From Polaribacter sp. (GTDB lineage Bacteria; Bacteroidota; Bacteroidia; Flavobacteriales; Flavobacteriaceae): 64,000 nt of DNA. Shown here one piece after another: positions 18,478 through 28,500 of the stretch (the stretch's first letter is position 1; every line of letters starts with the position of its first letter). The translations under genes were made by a program, and so were the position numbers. The stretch covers positions 38,831 through 102,830 of the forward strand of contig JALQYN010000052.1 in the NCBI GenBank assembly GCA_023254055.1, written 5' to 3'. The notes under the pieces are model-generated. The model ran no database searches. It saw nothing but the letters and a program-made list of their open reading frames with translations, and was not told the origin of the DNA.

Positions 18478-18963
18478 CTATTTTAAAAAACGCCCATACC
18501 AACTTTCAGAAATGGGTACTTCCCAATAGTTTTCAAACTCTTCTTTTGTGGTTACTAAATTGTCAAACACAATAGATTTTCCGGTAACGGCTTTGTTTTT
18601 AAGTAGCTTTTTAAAGTCTTTCAACTCTTTGTATTGAACAAACTCGCCTTGTTTAAAACAGACATTCATTTTGTCTAATAATTCAACTTCATATTCTTGT
18701 TGTAGTTGTAATATAAACATGACAGAAGCATCAATATCAGCATTTAATAAAGAGGAACCAGATGCATCAGCAAACAATACAATAAACCGATTGTATAACA
18801 ATTGATACGATACTCTAAAAGTATCATCATTAGTTTTCCAACTTTCTAAAAAGGTTTTTATTTTTTCGTGAATTCCATCAATTTCTGTATCGTAAAATTT
18901 TCTATTGGAAGGATAAATCCAAACTTTGGCTGTTTCAGGAAGTGATGTATAATCTACTAGCAT
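18478..18963 (-). CDS. conserved protein of unknown function
   Basis: A soluble 161-residue protein with no signal peptide. It starts LVDYTSLPETAKVWIYPSNRKF and ends in an aromatic motif, ESWYGRFLK. I recall relatives labelled ABC transporter ATPase, but no complete Walker A or B motif is present here, so that name is not supported. It has one cysteine and mixed alpha/beta character. It faces truB with one base between the stops. Confidence 0.7.
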   Translation of the reverse strand: MLVDYTSLPETAKVWIYPSNRKFYDTEIDGIHEKIKTFLESWKTNDDTFRVSYQLLYNRFIVLFADASGSSLLNADIDASVMFILQLQQEYEVELLDKMNVCFKQGEFVQYKELKDFKKLLKNKAVTGKSIVFDNLVTTKEEFENYWEVPISESWYGRFLK

Positions 18964-18995
18964 TTTCGAGTTTTATTATTGCAAAGATAGCACAA

Positions 18996-19035
18996 AAGAA
19001 AAGTCCGTTTACAAAATTGCAAACGGACTTTTCTT
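18996..19035 (-). terminator. hairpin terminator downstream of the thioredoxin-like gene
   Basis: AAGAAAAGTCCGTTT (18996-19010) and its exact reverse complement (19021-19035) form a 15-bp stem with a ten-base loop. The T-rich outer stem gives a U-rich 3' side on either strand. Confidence 0.75.
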
Positions 19036-19050
19036 ATGAATATTTCCAAT

Positions 19051-19169
19051 GTCAGTTCGAGTATTTTTTTGTCAAATTGAGCTTAGTTAAAAAAATGTAT
19101 CGAGAACGAATTAAAAATTCTCGATACAAATTTTTCTTATTTAAATCGAAAAATTCACTCGAATTGACA
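19051..19169. repeat. nested inverted repeat, REP-like intergenic element
   Basis: An outer pair, GTCAGTTCGAGT (19051-19062) and ACTCGAATTGAC (19158-19169), is complementary at 11 of 12 positions. It encloses a perfect inner pair, TGTATCGAGAA (19096-19106) and TTCTCGATACA (19117-19127, within about one base). The unit lies between two genes. I recall similar palindromes with TCGAGAA and TTCGAGT cores scattered in flavobacterial genomes. Only one copy was found in this window. Confidence 0.65.
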
Positions 19170-19179
19170 GTACTATATT

Positions 19180-19773
19180 TTATTTTTTTAAAAAGGAAAC
19201 TAAATCTTCTTGTATACTTTCACCTTTATTTTTATTGTACCAAACTTGTAAATCACGTTTAAAATCGGCATCTAACCCTCCATGTTTCACTTTATAATCG
19301 TTTACCATTTTTGTTGCAATAGAGGGTCTTGGGCCCCAAGACGAAACTACTTCATTCTCTTCGTTTAATACAACCAATTTCGGAATTGATTTGCTTCCGT
19401 TGGTTAAAAATTGATTCATCAAATCTTCATTTTCATCTCGCAAAACAACTTTTAAATCGACCTTATCACTCTCTAAACTCATTTTATTAATTACAGGTGA
19501 AATTTGAGCGGCATCTCCACACCAGCCTTCTGTAATTAATAACCATGTTTGTTTTTCTTTTGTGTTTTTTAGCGCTTCTATTGTAGAATTTGTCAGCTTT
19601 GTTTTTTTATCTAAACGATTCATTCTAGCATCGTTCAAAGTACTATAATGTAATAAATCCTCTGATTGATTTGGTCCAGTAGATTTACCTTCTTCTAATA
19701 AATCACTAACTTTTTTTCTATATGCTTCGTACGACAAACTTTTTGCCAAACTGTCTTTAATTATCGTGTTCAT
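19180..19773 (-). CDS. thioredoxin-fold protein
   Basis: A 197-residue cytoplasmic protein. After an N-terminal helical region the thioredoxin core is seen as QTWLLITEGWCGDAAQISPVINKMS near residues 76-100, with CGDA where a redox protein would have CxxC, then SIPKLVVLNEENEVV with the conserved cis-proline. The second cysteine is missing, so it probably acts as a one-cysteine thiol protein or binding protein. The REP-like element and a hairpin lie just downstream. Confidence 0.82.
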   Translation of the reverse strand: MNTIIKDSLAKSLSYEAYRKKVSDLLEEGKSTGPNQSEDLLHYSTLNDARMNRLDKKTKLTNSTIEALKNTKEKQTWLLITEGWCGDAAQISPVINKMSLESDKVDLKVVLRDENEDLMNQFLTNGSKSIPKLVVLNEENEVVSSWGPRPSIATKMVNDYKVKHGGLDADFKRDLQVWYNKNKGESIQEDLVSFLKK

Positions 19774-19874
19774 AGATTCTATAAATTTTACTTTTTAGAC
19801 GTGTAAAAATAGAAATCTTACAGCTCTAAATGTGTAACACAAGTAACACAGAGAATCAATAATAAATTAAAGAA

Positions 19875-20813
19875 TTATTGTAAGTTTTTAAGCATTTCTT
19901 TGGTCATCAACTCTAAATCAAATTGATGATTCCAACTCCAATCTTGTCTTGCTTGTGAGTCGTCAATTACTTGTGGCCAACTATCAGCAATTTGTTGTCT
20001 AAAATCGGTTTTGTACGAAATTTTAAATTCTGGAATGTGTTTTTTTATTTCTGCAGCAATTTCTTCTGGGGTAAAACTTATGGCAGCTAAATTATAAGAA
20101 GTTCTGGTTTTAATATTTGCCGCATCAGTTTGCATAATTTTAATGGTCGCATCTATAGCATCTTTCATAAACATCATCGGCAAACGCGTATTTTCTGATA
20201 AAAAACATTCATATGATTTGTTTTCTAATGCTTTAAAATAAATGTCTACAGCATAATCTGTAGTTCCTCCTCCAGGTTTGGTTTTCCAACTTATAATGCC
20301 TGGATACCGAATACTTCTAACATCTACACTATATCTGTTGTAATAATAATTACACCAATGTTCGCCTGCCAATTTACTTATTCCGTAAACGGTTGTTGGT
20401 TCCATAATGGTTTGTTGGGGGGTGTTTATTTTTGGTGATGTTGGTCCGAAAGAGGCAATAGAACTAGGCCAATATACTTGTTTAATGTGCTTGTCTTTGG
20501 CTAATTCTAAAACTCCAAGTAAAGAGTTCATGTTTAATTCCCACGCTTTTTGAGGATATTTTTCTGCTGTGGCAGAAAGCATTGCTGCCATTAAATAAAC
20601 CTGAGTAACCTTATATTTTTGAACAATTTTTAAAATTCCTTCCGTATCTGTTGCGTCCAAAATCTCGAAGGGTCCAGAACTTGTAACATCCTCATTTCCT
20701 TCTCTTATATCTGTAGCAACAACATGATCGTTTCCGTAAGTTTCTCTCAGTTTTTGTGTAAGCTCAGATCCAATTTGCCCGCAAGCCCCAATAATTAAAA
20801 TGGTGTCACTCAT
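19875..20813 (-). CDS. tdh: L-threonine 3-dehydrogenase, short-chain (SDR) type
   Basis: NAD-dependent oxidation of threonine to 2-amino-3-ketobutyrate, the first step of threonine catabolism to glycine. An extended SDR: the NAD motif GACGQIG is at about residues 8-14, the Ser in WPSSIASFGPT and the catalytic pair in YGISKLAGE. The 312 residues closely resemble what I recall of the Flavobacterium frigidimaris enzyme, for example GGGTTDYAVDIYFKAL. It is monocistronic with a strong promoter. Confidence 0.93.
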   Translation of the reverse strand: MSDTILIIGACGQIGSELTQKLRETYGNDHVVATDIREGNEDVTSSGPFEILDATDTEGILKIVQKYKVTQVYLMAAMLSATAEKYPQKAWELNMNSLLGVLELAKDKHIKQVYWPSSIASFGPTSPKINTPQQTIMEPTTVYGISKLAGEHWCNYYYNRYSVDVRSIRYPGIISWKTKPGGGTTDYAVDIYFKALENKSYECFLSENTRLPMMFMKDAIDATIKIMQTDAANIKTRTSYNLAAISFTPEEIAAEIKKHIPEFKISYKTDFRQQIADSWPQVIDDSQARQDWSWNHQFDLELMTKEMLKNLQ

Positions 20814-20838
20814 TCTTTATAATTCAAAAATATGAAAA

Positions 20839-20867
20839 CAAAAGTACATAATTAAAGTTTCCTTCAA
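20839..20867 (-). promoter_or_regulatory. tdh promoter
   Basis: On the minus strand TTG (20867-20865) and TACTTTTG (20846-20839) are 18 bp apart, a full match to the Bacteroidota promoter, 25 bases before the tdh ATG. Confidence 0.75.
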
Positions 20868-20944
20868 AATGAAAAAATGACATTATATGTTAAAGTGAAA
20901 AAAATAAATTAAAAAAATGTATTTTTACAACTATTTATTTAGAC

Positions 20945-21451
20945 ATGCGTAAGTTTTCTATTCTCTTTTTTTTATTTTTTTGGTCTTGTCAAAACGGCAA
21001 TAATACAGCCGTGCAAGATACTAAGATTAAAAAATCTGAAATGAACATTGTAAAAAAGCATACTTCTGCTTTGGCTTTAGAATCTATTTCGAAAAGTAAA
21101 GTTGCTAATTGGAAAGAATATCAAATAGTAACAGAAAATCTAAAACAGTTTTCTGTTATTTCGGCCAACGAAGCTTTAAATAATGCCCTGAAATTATCTG
21201 AAGAAGTTAAGTTTTTAAAAGATAGTATTCGACCAAAAGAATTGCTGAATTTGTCTTTTAGAACACGGGTAAATGTATTAGAAAATGAAGCTTTACGATT
21301 AAAAGACATGACCTTTATCTCTTCAATATCTGCAAGTGAAGTGCATGCTCAGGTAAATAAAATAATTGCTGCTTTTTCAGCAACAAATTCAAAAATAAAC
21401 ACAACTTATTCTCAATTAAAAGTAGAGCAAGATATAGACAATATCAATTAA
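20945..21451 (+). CDS. hypothetical lipoprotein
   Basis: A 168-residue protein with a type II signal peptide (RKFSILFFLFFWSC, cysteine at 15), then a Ser/Lys-rich and predicted helical region. No domain is recognised. It lies 22 bases before the signal-peptide start of the large propeller protein on the same strand and may be co-expressed with it. Confidence 0.7.
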   Translation: MRKFSILFFLFFWSCQNGNNTAVQDTKIKKSEMNIVKKHTSALALESISKSKVANWKEYQIVTENLKQFSVISANEALNNALKLSEEVKFLKDSIRPKELLNLSFRTRVNVLENEALRLKDMTFISSISASEVHAQVNKIIAAFSATNSKINTTYSQLKVEQDIDNIN

Positions 21452-21473
21452 ACACCATTTAAGTACACTCATT

Positions 21474-21596
21474 ATGAAAAAAATTACTCTTTATTTTTTA
21501 TTTTTTATTCCCTTTTTCGCTTTTTCACAAACGTATCAAAATAATGCTCCTTGGATGTCAGATGCTAGTTTAAAAAGAAAGGAAAAATTACATTGA
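21474..21596 (+). CDS. signal-peptide fragment of the downstream propeller protein, separated by a frame break
   Basis: ATG at 21474 opens a 40-residue frame: a classic signal peptide (MKKITLYFLFFIPFFAFSQ) followed by QTYQNNAPWMSDASLKRKEK and a TGA at 21594-21596. The large frame starting at 21593 lacks a signal peptide and carries on where this one stops, one frame back. The sequence TTTAAAA at 21569-21575, read T TTA AAA in this frame, would join the two products on a -1 slip. It may be the true N-terminus by recoding, or the gene may have lost one A. Confidence 0.8.
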   Translation: MKKITLYFLFFIPFFAFSQTYQNNAPWMSDASLKRKEKLH

Positions 21597-24500
21597 ATGA
21601 TATTTCAGCTGCTGCAGAAAGATACTTTTCTACGATTGATAGAAATAAAAAAGGTAGTGGATACAAACCTTTTAAAAGATGGGAATATCAAAATGGTTTT
21701 TATACAAATCCTGACGGGACCTTAAAAACTACTGCACAGAAAATAGATGCTTGGCAACAAAAAAATCAAATGAATGCCTCTGAAAAAAACAATGCAAACG
21801 ATACAAGTAATTGGACATCTTTAGGCCCATATTCTCACACAAATACAGCTTCTTGGTCTTCTGGTCAAGGAAGGGTGAATGTGGTTGCAGTAGACCCTAG
21901 TAATTCAAATACGTACTATGTGGGTGCTCCAGCTGGAGGGATATGGAAATCTACAGATGCAGGCGTTAATTGGCAGCCTTTAAATGACTTTTTACCTCAA
22001 ATTGGTGTTTCTGGAATTGCAATTCATCCAACAAATTCTAATATTATTTACATTGCCACAGGTGATGATGACGCTAGTGATTCTGCTTCTATAGGTGTAA
22101 TGAAATCTATTGATGGTGGAGTAACATGGAATAGTACTGGAGCAATGACTGGAAATCCCAGCTCTATGAACGATATTTATATTGATCCAACAAACACTGA
22201 TACTGTTATCGTAGCAACAAGTTCTGGTGTGCACAAAAGTACTGATGGTGGTGCAACTTGGACAAGGACTTTAACAGCTAATGTTAGAGATTTAAAAAGA
22301 AAACCTGGCTCTTCAACAGTTTTTTACGCTGCATCTAGTGGTGAAACTAAAAGTAACGGCAATTCCACTAGAGTATATCAATCTTTTGATGGAGGAAACA
22401 CTTTTAGCACGGTTAATATAACTGGCTTAACCAATTCAAGAAGAATTGCCTTAGCAGTTACACCTGCAAATGATAAAGTTGTATATTTTGTAAGTTGGAA
22501 TGGAAGTTCTACAAAAAATGGTTTTAACGGTATTTATAAATCTACAACTAGTGGTTTTAGCTATACGAAAACAGCTGAAACAGATGATATTTTTGGAGGA
22601 TCACAATCTTGGTATGACTTAGCCATTGCTGTTTCAGATACTGATGAAAACACCGTATATGTTGGTGTTTTAAATATTTGGAAGTCTACTGATGGAGGAG
22701 ATAATTTTACGGCTATAAATAGCTGGAGTGCTCCACAATCAGCCTCTTATACCCATGCAGACATTCATTTTTTAGATTTTATCGGTGGTAAATTCTTTGC
22801 TGGCACAGATGGTGGGGTATATGTTTCTACAGACCTTGGGACAAGTTTTACCGACTTAACTAAGAACTTAGCGATAAGTCAGTTTTATAGAATTTCTGTA
22901 GCAAATCAAAATTCTGGAAATATAGTGGGTGGTTTACAAGACAATGGCGGGTACGCTCTTAAAAATAATGGGTGGAGTGTGTATTTTGGTGCAGATGGAA
23001 TGGATTGTGTTATAAATCCTCTTGATTCAGATAATTATTTTGGTTTTATACAATATGGAGGTTCTTTATATGAAAGTAGAGATGGTGGATTAACAAGAAC
23101 TTCTAGTGTTAGCGCTCCTACTGCTGAAACAGGAACAGATGATAGTGGTGGAGAATGGGTAACACCTTTGGTAGCTGACAGAAAAGGAAATCTATATGCT
23201 GGTTATGGTAGTTTATACAAATTGGTAAGTGGAGCTTGGTCTAAAGTTTCAACTCATGATTTTGGAGGTGATATAGATCATATTGAAATTGACCCTAATA
23301 ATGAAAATAATATTTATGTTTCAAATGATGGAAATTTATTTAAAAGTAATGATGCAGGGGTAACGTTTACAAAAATCCCTACTGGTTTTGGAATTATTAA
23401 CTCCATAGAAGTTAGTCATAATGATGGTAATGTTGCCTGGATTGTATCTAATGGAGCAGTTACTAAAACTACAAACTTAAATGATGCAAATCCAAAATTT
23501 ACAAACATCACTGGTAATTTACCTTCTAATGACAACAAAATTGTGTTAAGACATCATGCAGGAAATAAAGACAACAGAGTTTATTTAGGCACCACTGTTG
23601 GTGTATATTACATTGATGATACATTAACAAATTGGGTAACTTTTGATAACAATTTACCCAATACTACCGTTAGAGATCTAGAAATCAATGAGAAAGACGC
23701 AAAATTAGTTGTTGCCACTTACGGAAGAGGTGTTTGGGTTTCTGACATTCCTAATTCTTTCCCTGCTAATGAAGTAAAATTGGTTTCAATTGATTCTCCT
23801 ATAAACAACTCTAGAGGATGTGGTTCTCTTGCTCCAACTATTACAATTCAAAATAAAGGAACAAATGCAATAACTGCGGTTACTGTAAATTACAATGTTG
23901 ATGGTGGTACAAATGCTGTTTACAATTGGACAGGTAATTTAGTGTCAAATGCAACTACTCAAATTAACATTCCTGCTTTTACTGCAACAGAAGGAAATCA
24001 TACTTTAAATGTAGAAACGGTTATAAATAATGATACCTATACTGCAAACAATTCTAACAGTACGTCCTTTTCTATAAACGGTTCTACTGCAACACCAACA
24101 ACTATAAATACGTTTGAATCTGCAAGTGATAATTTAGTGACAGAAACTTCTGGTTCTGGTGGAGGATTGCTTGGTTTATGGCAAAGAGGAACACCAGTAA
24201 AAACGCTTTTAACAAATGTTGGCTCGGGAACTTCTGCCTATGCAACAGGTTTAAATGGAAATTACCCTAATAAAGCTACTGGTTATTTATACACTAAATG
24301 TTACGACTTAACTTTAGTAACAAATCCTGTGTTGAGTTTTAAAATGGCTTTCGACATTGAAAAAGATTGGGATTATATGAACGTTGAATATACAATAGAC
24401 CAAGGGAAAACTTGGATAATACTTGGTGCCTCAACAGATGCAAATTGGTACAATAGTAATTCAACTGCAAATGGCTTACCTGGTAAACAGTGGACTGGTG

Positions 24501-24940
24501 AAGGAGAAAATGCGAATCCTCTAGGAGGCACAAATGCAACTTTACATGATTATAGCTTTGATTTGGCTGCTTTTACAAACGAAGCTAATATAATTTTTAG
24601 ATTTAAATTTTTAGCAGACGACCTTTCTAATGAAGATGGAGCCATTATAGATGATCTAGTAATTACGGGAGTATTGCCTGTTGAAGAATTTAATGAAATT
24701 GAAGGCTTGTCTATTTCGCCTAACCCATCAACTAGTTTATTTAATATCAATTGGTCGCAAGGAAGCAATTTTTCTATTTCTGTTTTTGATTTAACCGGAA
24801 AACTTATTTTACAAGAAAAAAGAGTTTCTTCTGCAGTGAAGCAGTTTGAGTTAGATATGACTAAATATACTAGAGGAATTTACATTGCAAAAATTAAAGT
24901 TGATGATTCTTTAAGTACTAAAAAATTAATTTTAAAATAA
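21593..24940 (+). CDS. secreted Asp-box (BNR/sortilin-like) beta-propeller protein with T9SS C-terminal domain
   Basis: The frame opens at TTG 21593 and gives 1115 residues. About eight Asp-box motifs are visible (STDAGVNW, SIDGGVTW, STDGGATW, SFDGGNTF, STDGGDNF, STDLGTSF, SNDAGVTF and others), giving a Vps10/sialidase-like propeller over residues 60-710. A CARDB-like domain (about 720-830), a jelly-roll region and a type A T9SS sorting domain (SISPNPSTSLFNI to KKLILK, about 1040-1115) follow. It is probably exported by type IX secretion and anchored or released; the substrate is unknown. The signal peptide is in frame 21474-21596, so the intact gene is 21474-24940 if the frames are joined. 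Confidence 0.88.
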   Translation: MNDISAAAERYFSTIDRNKKGSGYKPFKRWEYQNGFYTNPDGTLKTTAQKIDAWQQKNQMNASEKNNANDTSNWTSLGPYSHTNTASWSSGQGRVNVVAVDPSNSNTYYVGAPAGGIWKSTDAGVNWQPLNDFLPQIGVSGIAIHPTNSNIIYIATGDDDASDSASIGVMKSIDGGVTWNSTGAMTGNPSSMNDIYIDPTNTDTVIVATSSGVHKSTDGGATWTRTLTANVRDLKRKPGSSTVFYAASSGETKSNGNSTRVYQSFDGGNTFSTVNITGLTNSRRIALAVTPANDKVVYFVSWNGSSTKNGFNGIYKSTTSGFSYTKTAETDDIFGGSQSWYDLAIAVSDTDENTVYVGVLNIWKSTDGGDNFTAINSWSAPQSASYTHADIHFLDFIGGKFFAGTDGGVYVSTDLGTSFTDLTKNLAISQFYRISVANQNSGNIVGGLQDNGGYALKNNGWSVYFGADGMDCVINPLDSDNYFGFIQYGGSLYESRDGGLTRTSSVSAPTAETGTDDSGGEWVTPLVADRKGNLYAGYGSLYKLVSGAWSKVSTHDFGGDIDHIEIDPNNENNIYVSNDGNLFKSNDAGVTFTKIPTGFGIINSIEVSHNDGNVAWIVSNGAVTKTTNLNDANPKFTNITGNLPSNDNKIVLRHHAGNKDNRVYLGTTVGVYYIDDTLTNWVTFDNNLPNTTVRDLEINEKDAKLVVATYGRGVWVSDIPNSFPANEVKLVSIDSPINNSRGCGSLAPTITIQNKGTNAITAVTVNYNVDGGTNAVYNWTGNLVSNATTQINIPAFTATEGNHTLNVETVINNDTYTANNSNSTSFSINGSTATPTTINTFESASDNLVTETSGSGGGLLGLWQRGTPVKTLLTNVGSGTSAYATGLNGNYPNKATGYLYTKCYDLTLVTNPVLSFKMAFDIEKDWDYMNVEYTIDQGKTWIILGASTDANWYNSNSTANGLPGKQWTGEGENANPLGGTNATLHDYSFDLAAFTNEANIIFRFKFLADDLSNEDGAIIDDLVITGVLPVEEFNEIEGLSISPNPSTSLFNINWSQGSNFSISVFDLTGKLILQEKRVSSAVKQFELDMTKYTRGIYIAKIKVDDSLSTKKLILK

Positions 24941-24947
24941 TTTTAAT

Positions 24948-24978
24948 ATAGCCTCTTTTTAAGAGGCTATTTTTTTTC
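24948..24978. terminator. bidirectional terminator between the propeller gene and recX
   Basis: TAGCCTCTT (24949-24957) pairs with AAGAGGCTA (24961-24969) around a three-base loop, with a T run to 24977 on the plus side and an A-rich upstream side. The right arm includes the recX stop codon (CTA at 24967-24969). Confidence 0.85.
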
Positions 24979-25446
24979 TATTACATTTTCTAGCGTTGAA
25001 AAAATAAGATCAAATTCGTAGCCCAATCTTATTAAATAGTCTGTCAGTTTCTTTTTCCGTTTGTAAAAATCGGTTTCTTTTAGTTGTGCATTTCTTTTAG
25101 TAGCAATGGCATGTATGGTGTCTAAATACTCTTTTTCATCAATTTCTTTTAGAGCTGTTTTTATATTGTATTCAGAAATATCTCTGAATTTCAATTCTCT
25201 AACAATTCTTTGTTTGCCCCATTTTTTTATCCTGAATTTTCCTCTGGCAAAACTTTTAGAAAAACGCTCTTCATTTAAAAAGTTATGCTCTAATAAATGT
25301 AGTATGATTTGATTTTTAGCTTCTTCAATTAATACAAACTCTTTGAGTTTCGTTTCTATTTCTTTATGACATCGATCTTGATAGACACAATATCTTTCTA
25401 ATTTTCTTTTAATCTCTTCTATTGAAAAATACTTTTGTTCTGTCAT
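24967..25446 (-). CDS. recX: regulatory protein RecX
   Basis: An all-helical 159-residue protein that modulates RecA filaments. The three tandem helical repeats of the family are visible, including LERYCVYQDRCHKEIETKL, ILHLLEHNFLNEERFSKSFARGKFRIKKWGKQRIVRELKFRDIS and the C-terminal LTDYLIRLGYEFDLI. It stands alone, without recA. Its stop codon is built into the stem of the shared terminator. Confidence 0.9.
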   Translation of the reverse strand: MTEQKYFSIEEIKRKLERYCVYQDRCHKEIETKLKEFVLIEEAKNQIILHLLEHNFLNEERFSKSFARGKFRIKKWGKQRIVRELKFRDISEYNIKTALKEIDEKEYLDTIHAIATKRNAQLKETDFYKRKKKLTDYLIRLGYEFDLIFSTLENVIEKK

Positions 25447-25489
25447 ATAAATAGAAACACTGAGGCATTCAAAATTAACTAATTTATAA

Positions 25490-25520
25490 TTAAAAAAGGC
25501 TGAGGAAAAACCTCAGCCTT
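25490..25520 (-). terminator. terminator of the efflux operon
   Basis: AAGGCTGAGG (25496-25505) pairs with CCTCAGCCTT (25511-25520) around a five-A loop. On the minus strand the stem is followed by a run of six U. It lies 20 bases after the RND gene. Confidence 0.9.
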
Positions 25521-25539
25521 AATCAACTATTAAAACGAA

Positions 25540-28500
25540 CTATGATGCTGTTTTTAAACGCAACCACATTTTAAATCTTGTGATTAAGTAAAATAATACT
25601 GGTACAACTATTAAAGTCAAGAAAGTGGCTACAAATAATCCGTATATAACAGTCCATGCTAATGGACCCCAGAATACAACATTGTCTCCTCCAAAATAGA
25701 TATGTGGATTCAACTCACTTGCCAATGTAAAGAAGTTTATATTTAAACCTATGGCAAGTGGAATCAATCCTAAAATGGTTGTAATTGCCGTTAATAAAAC
25801 AGGTCGTAAACGTGCTCTTCCTGCTTTTACAATACTATTAAAAAGTTGCTCTTTATCTAGATAATCATTTTCATCTAATTGCAATTCTTCTTTCTTTCTG
25901 TCAATTAATAATTGTGCATAATCTAACAACACAACTCCGTTGTTTACCACAATACCCGCTAAAGAAATGATTCCCATCATCGTCATCATAATAACAAAGG
26001 ATGCTCCTGAGATTACCAAACCTCCAAAGACTCCAATAAAACTTAAAAAGATGGCCAACATAATAATCCCTGGTTTAGACACCGAGTTGAATTGGAAAAT
26101 TAAAATAAAGAAAATCAATGCTAATCCAGTAAAGAAGGCACCAACTAAAAAGTTCATTTGCTTGTTTTGCTCTTCTATTTGCCCAGTGTAATCAATCTTA
26201 ATTCCTTTAGGCAAGTCTTTAAAACTCTTCATTTCTTCTTGAATTTTACGAACTACCGCACTCGCATCAGTTTCTCCAGGCGCTAAAGCAGAATATACAG
26301 TTACCACTCTTTTTACCGATTTGTGCTTGATGGCGCTAAAACCTGAGTTGTTTTTTTGCGTAGCAACAGCAGACACCGGAATTTCCTTGACCTTACCAGA
26401 AGCCATGTCTCTAAAAGTAATATTCTGATTAAAAACAGCACTTTTATTATATCTATCTTCTTTCTTAAAACGAACATAAATATCATAATCTTCACCATTT
26501 TCTTTATAAATACCAGCTTTATTTCCAAAAATAGAGGCTCTTAATTGTTGTCCAACTTGCCCCGTAGTTACACCTAATTCACCTGCTTTTTTTCTATCAA
26601 CCAATACTTGCATTCCTGGCTTATCTCTGTTTACATCAATCTTTAATTCGTCAATTCCAGAAATACTTTTGGTATTGATAAAGTCTCGCATTCTTTGCGC
26701 TGTATGAATTAACTCTGCATAATCATCTCCTTCAATTTCTATGTTAATTGGTGATCCAACAGGTGGACCATTAGCATCTTTTTCAACAGAAATTAAAACT
26801 CCAGGGTAAATTCCTACCAAAGCAGTTTGTACTTTTTGACGTAACAATTCACTATCTAAACCTCTTCTAAATTTATACTCCCTCATAGAAGCGGTAATTT
26901 TCCCTTTGTGTGGCATTTCTGCAGCAGAACCCATGTCTGTTTGTGGGTTTCCTGCTCCTTCACCCACTTGTGAAACAACACTTTCTATCATAAAGTTGTA
27001 GTCTCCATCCATATAGGTGTCACTATATAAAACGCCTGCTACTTTTTCTTCAATCAATTTTGTAATTGAATTGGTTTTTTCAATATCTGTTCCTTCTGGA
27101 TACTCGATATAGACAATAATCTGATTTGGTTTATTGTCTGGGAAAAACTCAACTTTTGTTCTTTGAGTTCCTAAAGACCATCCAAACATGATAAAAGCTG
27201 CTATTAGCAATCCAAAAGTACTAACAACTAACGCATAAGGCATTTTACCAGTTAATGCACTTTTTAATCTTCTTTCGTACCAAGATTCTAGTTTTGGCAA
27301 CACATTGTTTTGAAAAGCATTTGCCCAACGTCTTAAGAACAATCTGTATATCCATAACAAGATTGTGGTAAAAATCATCAACGTTCCTAAAGATCGATAT
27401 GCGCCTCCTGTTAATAATACCAAGATTCCTAAACCTACCATAACACTGGTCAAGATAATAATTCTTTTGAGTGGCATGTCTTTATCTTCTACACTCATAA
27501 ATTGAGAAACCAATACTGAGTTAAAGAAAATAGCAACAAATAAGGAAGATCCTAAAACGGTTGATAAAGTAATTGGCAATAGAATCATAAAATCTCCCAT
27601 AATCCCGGGCCATAAGCCTAACGGAATAAATGCTGCAACCGTTGTAGCGGTAGAAATGATAATAGGAAATGCAATTTCTCCAATTCCTTTTTTAGCTGCT
27701 TCTACTCTACTCATGCCTTCTTGGTCCATTAATCGATATACATTCTCGACCACTACAATTCCGTTATCAACCAACATTCCGAGTCCCATAATTAGACCAA
27801 AAAGAATCATGGTATTCATGGTATACCCTAACATGTTTAAAATCATTAATGACATAAACATGGACATTGGAATTGCAAAACCTACAAATACTGCATTTTT
27901 AAATCCTAAGAAAAACATTAAAACAGTTACCACTAAAATAACTCCGAAAATAATGTTGTTCACCAAATCATCTACTTGACCAATGGTTTTTGAAGATTGA
28001 TCATTGGTGATGGTAATTTTCAAATCTTTTGGAAAGTGGTTTGCAATGGCATTGTCTACAATTACTCTAATTTGTTCTGCAGCGGCTACCATGTTTTTAC
28101 CTGCACGTTTTTTAACATCTAACATCACTACATCTGCTCCTTTTTCTCTAGCATAGGTAGTTTTCTCTTTATCTTTAAATGAAATGCTCGCTACATCTTT
28201 TAAGTAAATTGGATTGTTAAACTCAGATTTAATTACAAAGTTTCCTAAATCTGATGGCTGCTCTATTTCTCCAATAATTCGAATTGTTCTTCGTTGACCA
28301 CTTGTAATAAAGTTTCCTGCAGACATGGTAACATTTCCATTACTTATTGCGCTAGTAATGTCGTTAAAACTGACTTTTGAAGCCATCATTTTATAAACAT
28401 CTACTGCAACTTCTACCTCTTTATCTTGTGCTCCACGAATATCTGCTTTTTTAATTTCAGCTAAATCTTCAATTTCATCTTGTAAATATTCTGCAAACTC

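Noticed and set aside
18478-18963. ABC transporter ATPase annotation for this gene.
   Set aside because: There is no complete Walker A, signature or Walker B motif; TGKS at one point is not enough.
18942-19262. Open frame of 106 residues on the plus strand.
   Set aside because: It runs through the terminator hairpin and the REP-like element and into the antisense of the thioredoxin-like gene, with no family-like sequence.
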